Below, in pieces: positions 6,833 through 12,137 of a DNA stretch of 12,137 nt. The notes below the pieces were generated by a model, which was given only the letters and a program-made list of their open reading frames with translations, searched no databases and was not told the origin of the DNA. The stretch lies in the NCBI GenBank assembly GCA_016209865.1, contig JACQVL010000314.1:1-12137 (forward strand). The letters are read 5' to 3'. Numbering within the stretch: position 1 is the stretch's first letter; each line of letters starts with the position of its first letter. Origin of the DNA: Candidatus Latescibacterota bacterium (GTDB lineage: Bacteria; JAAXHH01; JACQVL01). The position numbers and the translations under genes are program-made.

Positions 6833-6907
6833 GGTGGTCGGTGGTCGGTAGTCGGTAACAATCAGTGACGAGTGACGAGTAAAACATAATCCACCGACCA
6901 CTGATCA
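6833..6907. repeat. Composite repeat: inverted GGTGGTC heptamer arms around GTGACGA units
   Basis: The left arm has GGTGGTC at 6833-6839 and 6840-6846, then GGTAGTC at 6847-6853. The core is GTGACGA at 6865-6871 and 6872-6878, flanked as in the copy at 5526. The right arm (6891-6907), read on the minus strand, is TGATCAGTGGTCGGTGG, inverted to the left arm. The element fills most of the gap between the aminotransferase and CoA-transferase beta genes and abuts the beta stop codon at 6908-6910. Confidence 0.75.
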
Positions 6908-7801
6908 TTAACCCGCCTTCTCCGCCGCCAGTTCGCGTTTGCTTTTTCGGCCGAGATAGATCCGCTCGGGATCGACGATCGTCCGCAGGACCTTCAACTC
7001 CTCGTATGTCGGCGGGGCCATCGTCCGGGCGTGAGAGATGTCCAGGTCCCAGCCGGTGTTCTCCTTGACGAGTTCGGGATCGATGCCCGGGAAGGCGATA
7101 TCGAGCTTGAGGATCCCGTCGTTCGGGTCGCTCCGCAGGACGCACAGGTCGCTGATGACGACCGTCTTCCCCCCTCGGGTCAGCCCGTAGTCGAACCGGG
7201 TCTCCCCCTTCGGGCCGCGGAGGCCGGTGATGCTCGTCAGGTATTCCACCCGTTCCGGGAACCGGCGCTTCTCGTGCACCATCATCACTAACAGCATGTC
7301 GGCCAGGGAGGCGATGTTGTTCGCCCCGCCGCTCCCGGCGAACCGCACCTGCGGGCCGTGTCCGGTGCCCGACACCCGGGCCGGCCAGTAACTCCCGATG
7401 ACCGTCGAGTTCAGGTTGCCGTACTGGTCGCACTCCGCCCCGCCTAAGATGCCGACCGTGCAGAACCCCCGGAGCGCGGTCGTCCCGAACGTATCCGCCA
7501 TGTTCGACACGGTGCTGCCCCGCAGACAGCCGCGCGGGTCGGAGACGGAGATAGGCAGGTGCTCGATCTTCGGCCCGACGATCCCCGCCTCCATGATGAT
7601 CGTGCAATGAGGGGCGGTCGTCTTCTGGGCGAGCATCGTCCCGAGCAACGGCAGGCCGGTCCCGGCGAACGCGAACGAATCATCCGGGACTTCCCGCGCG
7701 GTGGCCACCGCCAGCAACTCCATCGTCGTGTACTCCTCCGGCTTCAGGCCACGATCCGTTAAAAACAGTTCATACTCCGCATCGGTCATCAACTCAGCCA
7801 T
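6908..7801 (-). CDS. Class I CoA-transferase-like protein, beta subunit
   Basis: 297 residues. FAFAGTGLPLLGTMLAQ (43-59), IIMEAGIVGP (68-77), GILGGAECDQYGNLNST (117-133) and GSGGANNIASLAD (157-169) follow the order seen in beta subunits of glutaconate, 3-oxoadipate and IpdB-type enzymes. E71 in MEAG is the candidate for the glutamate that forms the covalent CoA intermediate in true transferases; IpdAB hydrolases lack that glutamate, so this point bears on transferase versus hydrolase activity (inference, needs alignment). The ATG at 7801 has AAGGAG eight bases upstream and lies 15 bp after the alpha subunit, so the two are translated together and should form a heteromer. Next to a CoA ligase, the pair probably acts on an acyl-CoA in a ring or acid breakdown pathway. 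Confidence 0.87.
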   Translation of the reverse strand: MAELMTDAEYELFLTDRGLKPEEYTTMELLAVATAREVPDDSFAFAGTGLPLLGTMLAQKTTAPHCTIIMEAGIVGPKIEHLPISVSDPRGCLRGSTVSNMADTFGTTALRGFCTVGILGGAECDQYGNLNSTVIGSYWPARVSGTGHGPQVRFAGSGGANNIASLADMLLVMMVHEKRRFPERVEYLTSITGLRGPKGETRFDYGLTRGGKTVVISDLCVLRSDPNDGILKLDIAFPGIDPELVKENTGWDLDISHARTMAPPTYEELKVLRTIVDPERIYLGRKSKRELAAEKAG

Positions 7802-7816
7802 GCGTGGGTCTCCTTC

Positions 7817-8920
7817 TTACATCGGCCGTTCCAGGTCCGCCTTATACCCGTACCCGGGCGTCGCCCGCAGATGGAACAGCCGGTTCATCCCGACTTTGTG
7901 CATCAGGTACTCCCAGTCATCCGTCGTGGAGACGACGTGCTCCTGCCACCATGCCTTGACTTCTTCCTTCGACCGCCGGTTGACCCGGCCGTAGTTGACG
8001 AACCAGTCCCAATCGTAATCATAGTAGTTGGGGACGGCGGACGGGTACCCGCCGAACGGTTGTTCGACGATCGCGTCGACGATATGCGCCGGGATATGGT
8101 TGCGTTCGGGCGCCGCCCGCAACTCTTCCTCGGGTACGATCTGCTCGCATTCGACGATCAGGATTCTCGCCGCGATCGCCTGCTCGATGTCCGGCCCGAA
8201 GATACCTTCCAGGCGGACGGTTCCCTCATCCCCCACCTTCTGCGCCCGGAGGAGGGCGACTTCCGGGATGACAGGGGGGACGAGCACCACTTTCACGCCT
8301 GGATTCCCCGTATACTTGGTGGATCGTCGCGCCCCCTCCAGGTTGTTCGTCTGGTTGGCCGTGTTATCCCCGTCCTCGAACGCGTGCGGCCGGAGGCCCC
8401 ACCCGTCGAACGGGTCGTCGATGACGTGGAACTTCTTCGGCGGGATACGGGGATCGATCCAGTTGCCGTTCGCGTCCCGCCCGCGCAGCCCGGCCTTGCT
8501 GAAGACATCGTATTCGAGGATGTCCGACCCTAACTCCGAGACGAGCGGGGCGAACGGCCAGCCGTACTTCCCGGCGACCGTCCGGCTGGCGTACCCGTAG
8601 TTGCTGTAATCCTCGACGATCTCGATCTCCCCGTCCTGAATCCCCCGGCGGAAACTATTCGCCACCGGCTGGATGCCCTCCAGTCCCAGGTAGGTGCTCT
8701 CCACCCACTTGATCAGTCCGGCGGCGGCTAACGCCTCCTCACACGCGGTGCCGCCGTTCATCGTCAGGTACAGATTCCCGATGCCCTGCCGGATGATCTC
8801 CCGGACGAGGGTGAACGGACGACGGGTATAGCTGAACCCGCACGTGCAGACCTGCGTCCCGGGCTTGAGGTACCGGGCGATCGCCTCCTGGGCGGTCGTG
8901 ATTTTATTCGTATTCGCCAT
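7817..8920 (-). CDS. Class I CoA-transferase-like protein, alpha subunit
   Basis: 367 residues, longer than the roughly 290-320 usual for this subunit. The N-terminal part, KPGTQVCTCGFSYTRRPFTLVREI (19-42), matches the start of GctA/IpdA-type subunits (DG.I..GG....P...). LRAQKVGDEGTVRLEG (224-239) corresponds to the HaxxADxeGNV region, with several substitutions. QPFGGYPSAVPNYYDYD (287-303) resembles the PfGAHP...Y.YD motif of the family. The extra length lies mainly between 105 and 200, a stretch rich in Asp, Gly and Asn that may form a lid or substrate-specific insertion. The ATG at 8920 has a strong AGGAGG seven bases upstream. It follows the ligase gene by 38 bp and precedes the beta subunit by 15 bp. 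Substrate unknown. Confidence 0.87.
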   Translation of the reverse strand: MANTNKITTAQEAIARYLKPGTQVCTCGFSYTRRPFTLVREIIRQGIGNLYLTMNGGTACEEALAAAGLIKWVESTYLGLEGIQPVANSFRRGIQDGEIEIVEDYSNYGYASRTVAGKYGWPFAPLVSELGSDILEYDVFSKAGLRGRDANGNWIDPRIPPKKFHVIDDPFDGWGLRPHAFEDGDNTANQTNNLEGARRSTKYTGNPGVKVVLVPPVIPEVALLRAQKVGDEGTVRLEGIFGPDIEQAIAARILIVECEQIVPEEELRAAPERNHIPAHIVDAIVEQPFGGYPSAVPNYYDYDWDWFVNYGRVNRRSKEEVKAWWQEHVVSTTDDWEYLMHKVGMNRLFHLRATPGYGYKADLERPM

Positions 8921-8940
8921 CGATGAGCCTCCTGTTGTTT

Positions 8941-8954
8941 TCCCGAACCCCGAG
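8941..8954. repeat. Heptamer pair YCCCGNA
   Basis: TCCCGAA then CCCCGAG on the plus strand, the same unit as the array at 1647-1680. It lies four bases beyond the stop codon of the ligase gene and just before the Shine-Dalgarno of the CoA-transferase alpha gene. Confidence 0.5.
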
Positions 8955-8958
8955 CCTT

Positions 8959-10293
8959 TTATCGTTTCCTTCGATCCTCCACGCGGGCGCTCGCCGTCTT
9001 CCCCTCCCCGGCCGTCACACGCGGCAGGGAGTCAGGAGCGACGAGTTCGACTTCCTTCGGGTTGATGCCGGTCGTGTTCTGGATCGACTCCCGCATGTCC
9101 TCGACCAGTTCTTTAACGCGACCGGCGTTGTCGAGGAGGGTGCGGTCCTTCACTTCAACTTTCAGGGTGAGCCGGTCGAGACCGCGCGGGTCGGTGTCGA
9201 TGTACATCCGGAAGTTGGCCCCCGTGTCGGGGTATTTGACGAGAGCGGCCTCCACCTGACTGGGGAACACGATCAGCCCGCTGATCGACACCGCATCATC
9301 CGTCCGTCCTTTAATCGCCTTGATCCGCGGATGGGACCGGCCGCAGGGACAGTCGTCCCATGTCAGCGCGGAGATGTCCCGGCTCCGGTAGCGCACCATC
9401 GCCGTGCCTTCTGCGGTGAGCCATGTCCAGACGAGCTCTCCTTCTTCCCCGTCCTTCACCCATTCCCCCGTCTCCGGGTTGATGCACTCACAGAAGAACG
9501 CATCCGCCCAGGCGTGCATCCAGTTCCGTTCCCGGCACTCGCACGTCATGCCCGGCCCGAGGAATTCGGTCATCCCGAACTCATCGTACGCCGTGATCCC
9601 GAACAGTTCCTCGATCCGCTCCCGTGTCGACCACGGCCAGGGTTCGGCGCCGAACAGCCCGACCCGGAGGCTCCGCTTCTTCGAGAACTCGACCCCCAGT
9701 TCTCGTGCGCGTTGTCCGACGTACAGCGCGAACGACGGCGTCATGCAGAAGGCGGTCACGTCCAGGTCGTTCAGGAGCATGATCTGGCGCTCCACCTGGC
9801 CGGAGCCGGTCGGGATGACCAGCACCCCCATCTTGAGCGCCCCGTAATGGAACCCGAACCCGCCCGTCGGCAGGCCGTATCCATAGGCGTTCAGCAGGCT
9901 GTCGCCCGGACGCAGTCCGGTCATCCACAGCTCGCGGGCGTTCAGTTCGGCCCACAGGTCGATGTCCCCTTGCGTGGCGAACACCAGCACCGGCTTCCCG
10001 GTCGTGCCCGACGTGCTGTGCATCTCGAGCAACTGATTCCGGGGCGCGATCACCATCCCGAACGGGTACGCTTCACGGACGGTCCGCTTCTCCAGGAACG
10101 GGAGCTTTTGGATGTCTTCCAGCCTCCGGATATCGTACGGCTTGACCCCGGCCTCGTCGTAGAGGCGACGGTAGAACGGGCTCCGGTTGTAGACCGTCTC
10201 GACCATCTGCTTCAGCCGCTCCAGTTGAAGGGCCTGGAGCTTCTCCTTGGGCATCGTCTCGATGTCTTCGTTAAAGTATTCGTCCTTGGGCAC
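8959..10293 (-). CDS. PaaK-like adenylate-forming acyl/aryl-CoA ligase
   Basis: 444 residues, as in phenylacetate-CoA ligases. It activates a carboxylic acid with ATP and joins it to CoA. Motifs in order: HSTSGTTGKP (92-101, ATP phosphate loop), YDEFGMTE (236-243), RYRSRD (301-306, ribose-binding aspartate D306), CPCGRSHPRI (315-324), GRTDD...FPSQVE (329-348), and GKTASARVEDRRK near the end with K432 as likely catalytic lysine. CECRERNWMHAW (251-262) matches the PaaK region with conserved Cys and His. Two motif positions differ from typical PaaK: R305 replaces Gly in RTGD, and SGLIVFP replaces RGVNVFP. Translation starts at GTG 10293 with AAGGAG six bases before. No other phenylacetate genes are nearby, so the substrate is open. 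It sits between a 90-residue unknown and the CoA-transferase genes. Confidence 0.9.
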   Translation of the reverse strand: MPKDEYFNEDIETMPKEKLQALQLERLKQMVETVYNRSPFYRRLYDEAGVKPYDIRRLEDIQKLPFLEKRTVREAYPFGMVIAPRNQLLEMHSTSGTTGKPVLVFATQGDIDLWAELNARELWMTGLRPGDSLLNAYGYGLPTGGFGFHYGALKMGVLVIPTGSGQVERQIMLLNDLDVTAFCMTPSFALYVGQRARELGVEFSKKRSLRVGLFGAEPWPWSTRERIEELFGITAYDEFGMTEFLGPGMTCECRERNWMHAWADAFFCECINPETGEWVKDGEEGELVWTWLTAEGTAMVRYRSRDISALTWDDCPCGRSHPRIKAIKGRTDDAVSISGLIVFPSQVEAALVKYPDTGANFRMYIDTDPRGLDRLTLKVEVKDRTLLDNAGRVKELVEDMRESIQNTTGINPKEVELVAPDSLPRVTAGEGKTASARVEDRRKR

Positions 10294-10299
10294 CAGCGA

Positions 10300-10305
10300 C
10301 TCCTT
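10300..10305 (-). promoter_or_regulatory. Shine-Dalgarno AAGGAG of the ligase gene
   Basis: AAGGAG begins right after the stop codon of the upstream 90-residue gene (10306-10308) and precedes the GTG at 10293 by six bases. It supports GTG as the start. Confidence 0.75.
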
Positions 10306-10578
10306 TCACGAACAACGTGTCACCGTCACGTTGAGGACCGTACAGAGGGTCTCAAGATACGTCTCGATGTCATCGAGGTACAGGTCTTTGTTCACCAGAT
10401 GGATCGTCCCATCGGGGTTGAAATACGTGACCGGCCATGCCGGGTTCTGGGGGATGAACCGGAGGCCGCGTCGCCCCAGCGAAAGAACCTCACCATAGGG
10501 GGCAAGCCGTGACCGGACTTCCTCGGCGGCGGGCACTCCATTCGCCGTGTATGAAAGCATGACGAAATCGGTCGCCAC
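10306..10578 (-). CDS. Small unknown protein upstream of the CoA ligase
   Basis: 90 residues; I do not recognise the family. Starting at GTG 10578 with AAAGGA seven bases upstream, it has no signal peptide or membrane segment. It looks like a mixed alpha/beta fold: a short strand (DFVMLSY), a helix (PAAEEVRSRLA, 16-26), strands around GRRGLRFIP (35-43) and PVTYFNPDGTIHLV (49-62), and an acidic helix (YLDDIETYLETLCTVL, 67-82). Two cysteines, C79 and C89, are near the end. Its stop codon is 12 bp from the ligase GTG, and the ligase Shine-Dalgarno directly follows its stop, so the two are probably coupled. It could be an accessory or regulatory subunit of the ligase, but that is inferred from position only. 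Confidence 0.72.
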   Translation of the reverse strand: MATDFVMLSYTANGVPAAEEVRSRLAPYGEVLSLGRRGLRFIPQNPAWPVTYFNPDGTIHLVNKDLYLDDIETYLETLCTVLNVTVTRCS

Positions 10579-10591
10579 GTCGATGTCCTTT

Positions 10592-10620
10592 GTAAGGGCG
10601 AAGCAGGGCTTCGCCCCTAC
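10592..10620. repeat. Palindromic repeat overlapping a stop codon
   Basis: The stem GGGCGAAGC (10596-10604) pairs perfectly with GCTTCGCCC (10608-10616) around an AGG loop, and the pairing extends outward as GTA/TAC after one mismatch. Read on the minus strand it begins GTAGGGGCGAAGC, like the intergenic GTAGGGGCGAA repeats seen in many bacteria. It contains the TAG stop of the gene at 10617-10973 and lies between that gene and the 90-residue gene. A T-run follows on the plus strand (10621-10625), but no plus-strand gene needs termination here. Confidence 0.7.
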
Positions 10621-10973
10621 TTTTTCCGCAGGGCCGTGCGACGCTGCCAGAGCGTCCGGAGCGTCTGAGTGACCTCGTCAGTCCCTGACTGAAGCAGCGC
10701 GCGGACGGACTCCAGTTCCGCGAGGGCGGTCTGCAGTTCCGTCTCCAGGATTGAGACGGTGTCCTCATCGAGGGGAGCGGCTGCGACCTGTTCGCGCAAC
10801 CCTTGCAACGCGCTGGACAGGCGGGTGAAGGGGAGCTTCTGCTGGTTCAGCTCCACGATCAGGCTGTTCAACACCCAGGCGCAGGCCACCGCGCGTTCCC
10901 ACAGCACGCGATCCGCGGCTGTCGCGGCCGGTTCAGTCGAGCCAGGGGAAAATGAGGAAAGCGGGTACGTCAT
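10617..10973 (-). CDS. Small helical protein of unknown function
   Basis: 118 residues; family not recognised. From ATG 10973 the protein begins MTYPLSSFSPGS and becomes helical from about residue 20, with heptad-like leucines in LNSLIVELNQQ and in SILETELQTALAELESVRALLQSG, then a basic tail (TLWQRRTALRKK). A coiled coil or helical bundle is likely. No signal peptide or membrane span. The frame is open upstream to 11111, but that part overlaps the lipoprotein gene; AGGAGG at 10978-10983 sets the start at 10973. It lies 11 bp after the SPOR lipoprotein gene, so both share a transcript and may work together at the envelope or division site (inference). Its TAG stop lies inside the palindrome at 10592-10620. 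Confidence 0.72.
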   Translation of the reverse strand: MTYPLSSFSPGSTEPAATAADRVLWERAVACAWVLNSLIVELNQQKLPFTRLSSALQGLREQVAAAPLDEDTVSILETELQTALAELESVRALLQSGTDEVTQTLRTLWQRRTALRKK

Positions 10974-10977
10974 ACAA

Positions 10978-10983
10978 CCTCCT
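10978..10983 (-). promoter_or_regulatory. Shine-Dalgarno AGGAGG of the helical protein gene
   Basis: AGGAGG then TTGT and ATG 10973. It lies just after the SPOR gene stop codon and rules out the longer start at 11111. Confidence 0.75.
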
Positions 10984-10984
10984 A

Positions 10985-11530
10985 TCACTGTTTCGGTAAC
11001 GGATCGGGGGATGGAGGATGGACGAGCGTCTCCACCACCCAGGTATCGGTATACCCTTTCTTGGATCGAAGGAGAGTGGCGAGCTTCTCGGCATCGGATC
11101 GGGTCAGACAATCGCCCACACGAACTCTGTAGTACGGCGGGTCGCCGTCGATGTAGACAGAGACCCCGTTCAGGTCTGCGAGACGCTGTTGGGTCTCCCG
11201 CTTCATCGCCAGCGCCGCGGTCTGATCACGGACGGAGAAGAGTTGAACCCGGTACCCCTGCACAAGCCGGAACGACAGGGCCGGCGGCGGCGCGGCGGGC
11301 GGCAACGGGCGGGACACGGAATCAGCCGCCGCTCGATCGCGGACAAGCCCTTTCAGTTCGCTCACGGCCAGGACCGGGTCCTCGTGTTCAGGTGCGGCTT
11401 CAGTCAACGAGCGGTTCTGCGTCTCGCGGGAAGGCTTCACCGACGGCGCCGGCCCGCAGGCCAGCACAACGCAGAGGAACCAGGCCGCCACAGGAAACGC
11501 GCAAACGCGACCGGAATGTGCCACACCCAT
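10985..11530 (-). CDS. SPOR-domain lipoprotein
   Basis: 181 residues. The N-terminus is a lipoprotein signal: hydrophobic AFPVAAWFLCVVLAC with lipobox LAC and C25 as the acylation site (the substrate of Lgt, encoded at 3633-4400). A flexible Pro/Ala-rich linker (70-88) leads to a SPOR domain at about 93-167, including YRVQLFSVRDQTAALAMK and YYRVRVGDCLTRSDAEKLA, the typical repeat halves with VRVG. SPOR domains bind denuded peptidoglycan at division sites, so the protein probably sits on the outer or inner membrane facing the periplasm. ATG at 11530 has no clear Shine-Dalgarno; a GTG two codons later is an alternative. The gene is preceded by a perfect consensus promoter (11674-11702) and a hairpin-forming leader. 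Confidence 0.88.
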   Translation of the reverse strand: MGVAHSGRVCAFPVAAWFLCVVLACGPAPSVKPSRETQNRSLTEAAPEHEDPVLAVSELKGLVRDRAAADSVSRPLPPAAPPPALSFRLVQGYRVQLFSVRDQTAALAMKRETQQRLADLNGVSVYIDGDPPYYRVRVGDCLTRSDAEKLATLLRSKKGYTDTWVVETLVHPPSPDPLPKQ

Positions 11531-11558
11531 CGTGCTGACCGAGGGGAGAAAGAGTCAC

Positions 11559-11656
11559 AATGATGAATGCAGAATGATGAACGATGAATGAAAAACCAGA
11601 AACGGCAAAGAACGGGCCGGTTTTCATTCATCATTCCGCATTCATCATTCATCGTT
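11559..11656. repeat. Inverted AATGATG heptamer arrays in the SPOR gene leader
   Basis: Left arm units: AATGATG, AATGCAG, AATGATG, AACGATG, AATGAAA (11559-11593). Right arm, read on the minus strand from 11656: AACGATG, AATGATG, AATGCGG, AATGATG, AATGAAA (to 11622). The arms face each other around about 28 bp, with AACC/GGTT at the base of the loop. Transcribed from the promoter at 11674-11702, this would form a long, A/U-rich hairpin in the 5' leader of the lipoprotein gene. No U-tract follows, so it is not a standard terminator. Confidence 0.8.
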
Positions 11657-11673
11657 TAACGAAATGGCACATC

Positions 11674-11702
11674 ATTATAGAAGATTTCTCAGGGGCTGTC
11701 AA
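11674..11702 (-). promoter_or_regulatory. Consensus sigma-70 promoter
   Basis: Read leftward, TTGACA (11702-11697), a 17-bp spacer and TATAAT (11679-11674): both boxes are exact matches to the housekeeping consensus with optimal spacing. Transcription would start near 11667 and give a leader of about 135 bases before the SPOR gene ATG at 11530, including the heptamer inverted repeat. It is the only such exact match I found between genes in the window. Confidence 0.85.
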
Positions 11703-11751
11703 CAGGTTTTTCCCGGCGAGGAGAGGGCAGAAAAGAGGGGAAAAGGAGAGA

Positions 11752-11862
11752 GTGGGCGAGTGGGGGAATGGGCGAAAAGGAGAGAATGGGCGAGTGGGCG
11801 ACGACATAGCCATCAGGCGGTCTCTTTCTCCCTCTCTCCCATTCTCCCATTCCCCCACTCTT
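11752..11862. repeat. Inverted octamer array, G/A-rich
   Basis: Left arm (11752-11801): GTGGGCGA, GTGGGGGA, ATGGGCGA, AAAGGAGA, two extra bases, ATGGGCGA, GTGGGCGA. Right arm, read on the minus strand from 11859: GTGGGGGA, ATGGGAGA, ATGGGAGA, GAGGGAGA. A 15-bp exact inverted match (GAGTGGGGGAATGGG) joins 11758-11772 and 11846-11860. The element fills the space between the TPR gene end and the promoter. Nothing else is seen in 11531-11901 apart from this, the heptamer array and the promoter. Confidence 0.75.
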
Positions 11863-11901
11863 TCCTGTTCGCCCCGGTGGGGAAAGGGGGTGAGGGGGAG
11901 A

Positions 11902-12137
11902 TTATTTCCCTTCCCCGCTCTTGACGAGGTCTTCGGACTTCTTGAGGTGTGCCAGACCTTTGTCCGTATACTCCTTGGCTTTGGCCGCATCAGTCGTTTC
12001 TTTGGCAAGCCCCAGGTACACGCGGCCGAGCGTGTCCCACCCATCGATGCTGTTCGGCTTCAGCTTCAGGTGCATCTCCAGGGGGTCGATCGCGTCCGTG
12101 AACTGTTTTATATTGTAATAGGTCGTGCCCAGGTTCA
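11902..12137 (-). CDS. TPR-repeat protein, C-terminal end
   Basis: Only the last 77 residues are in the window; the gene enters from the right edge and ends at TAA 11904-11902. Residues NLGTTYYNIKQFTDAIDPLEMHLKLKPN and the following WDTLGRVYLGLAKETTDAAKAKEY match the spacing of tetratricopeptide helices (LG..Y...g.y..Ai), followed by a third helix and a Lys-rich end. TPR proteins serve as protein-protein scaffolds. With only this fragment, neither location nor partner can be named. It is separated from the SPOR gene by 371 bp including a promoter, so it is probably a different transcript. Confidence 0.8.
   Translation of the reverse strand, partial: NLGTTYYNIKQFTDAIDPLEMHLKLKPNSIDGWDTLGRVYLGLAKETTDAAKAKEYTDKGLAHLKKSEDLVKSGEGK

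Noticed and set aside
5634-7607. 657-residue version of the aminotransferase
   Set aside because: The extra N-terminal part runs through the repeat element and antiparallel frame of the CoA-transferase beta gene, with no domain. The family begins at MSHIYAQ (6809).
8923-10512. Long plus-strand open frame of 529 codons
   Set aside because: It is antisense to the ligase and the 90-residue gene, has no recognisable motif and is Pro/Arg/Asp-rich as expected from third-position GC bias. The minus-strand genes have clear family motifs and ribosome binding sites.
10974-11111. Upstream extension of the helical protein to 164 residues
   Set aside because: It overlaps the SPOR domain coding region in another frame; AGGAGG sits right before ATG 10973.
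11649-12044. 131-residue minus-strand open frame
   Set aside because: It reads through the octamer array and the promoter, and is out of frame with the TPR protein, whose motifs support 11902-12137.
1-12137. rRNA, tRNA, insertion sequence or phage genes
   Set aside because: None seen on either strand; no transposase, integrase or tRNA-like fold was recognised.

Overview
The window is GC-rich and holds fourteen protein genes, all on the minus strand; the first and last are cut by the window edges. There are no rRNA or tRNA genes, CRISPR arrays or transposase genes. The gene mix suggests an uncultivated, metabolically broad Gram-negative soil or subsurface bacterium (for example Rokubacteria/Methylomirabilota, Nitrospirota or Tectomicrobia). 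It includes a Tat-exported asparaginase-like enzyme, Lgt, a SPOR lipoprotein, a PaaK-type CoA ligase, a two-subunit CoA-transferase and two Gfo/Idh/MocA dehydrogenases. That placement rests on gene content and style only and is tentative.

In the direction of transcription (right to left): the C-terminal end of a TPR protein (11902-12137) is followed by a 371-bp intergenic region. This region contains an octamer inverted array, a perfect consensus sigma-70 promoter reading leftward, and a heptamer inverted array in the leader. The promoter serves a SPOR-domain lipoprotein and a small helical protein. After a palindrome come a 90-residue unknown protein, a PaaK-like adenylate-forming CoA ligase and the alpha and beta subunits of a class I CoA-transferase-like enzyme. 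These last four look like one acyl-CoA catabolic unit of unknown substrate. Next are an alanine/serine-glyoxylate-type aminotransferase and a small cupin, then the membrane pair CPBP protease and Lgt. The left third is another catabolic-looking group: a creatininase-family amidohydrolase, two Gfo/Idh/MocA oxidoreductases and the start of a Tat-exported asparaginase/isoaspartyl-peptidase-like protein.

The most unusual feature lies between the genes. Almost every gap longer than about 20 bp carries short repeats of two kinds. One is a roughly 26-bp palindrome with a CCCGC...GCGGG core (five copies). The other is a set of tandem heptamer arrays with unrelated units (YCCCGNA, GTGACGA, GGTGGTC, AATGATG), plus one octamer array. 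The arrays often occur as inverted pairs around a core, and many repeats touch or overlap the stop codon of the gene upstream. This suggests nested, non-autonomous elements that have colonised gene 3' ends.
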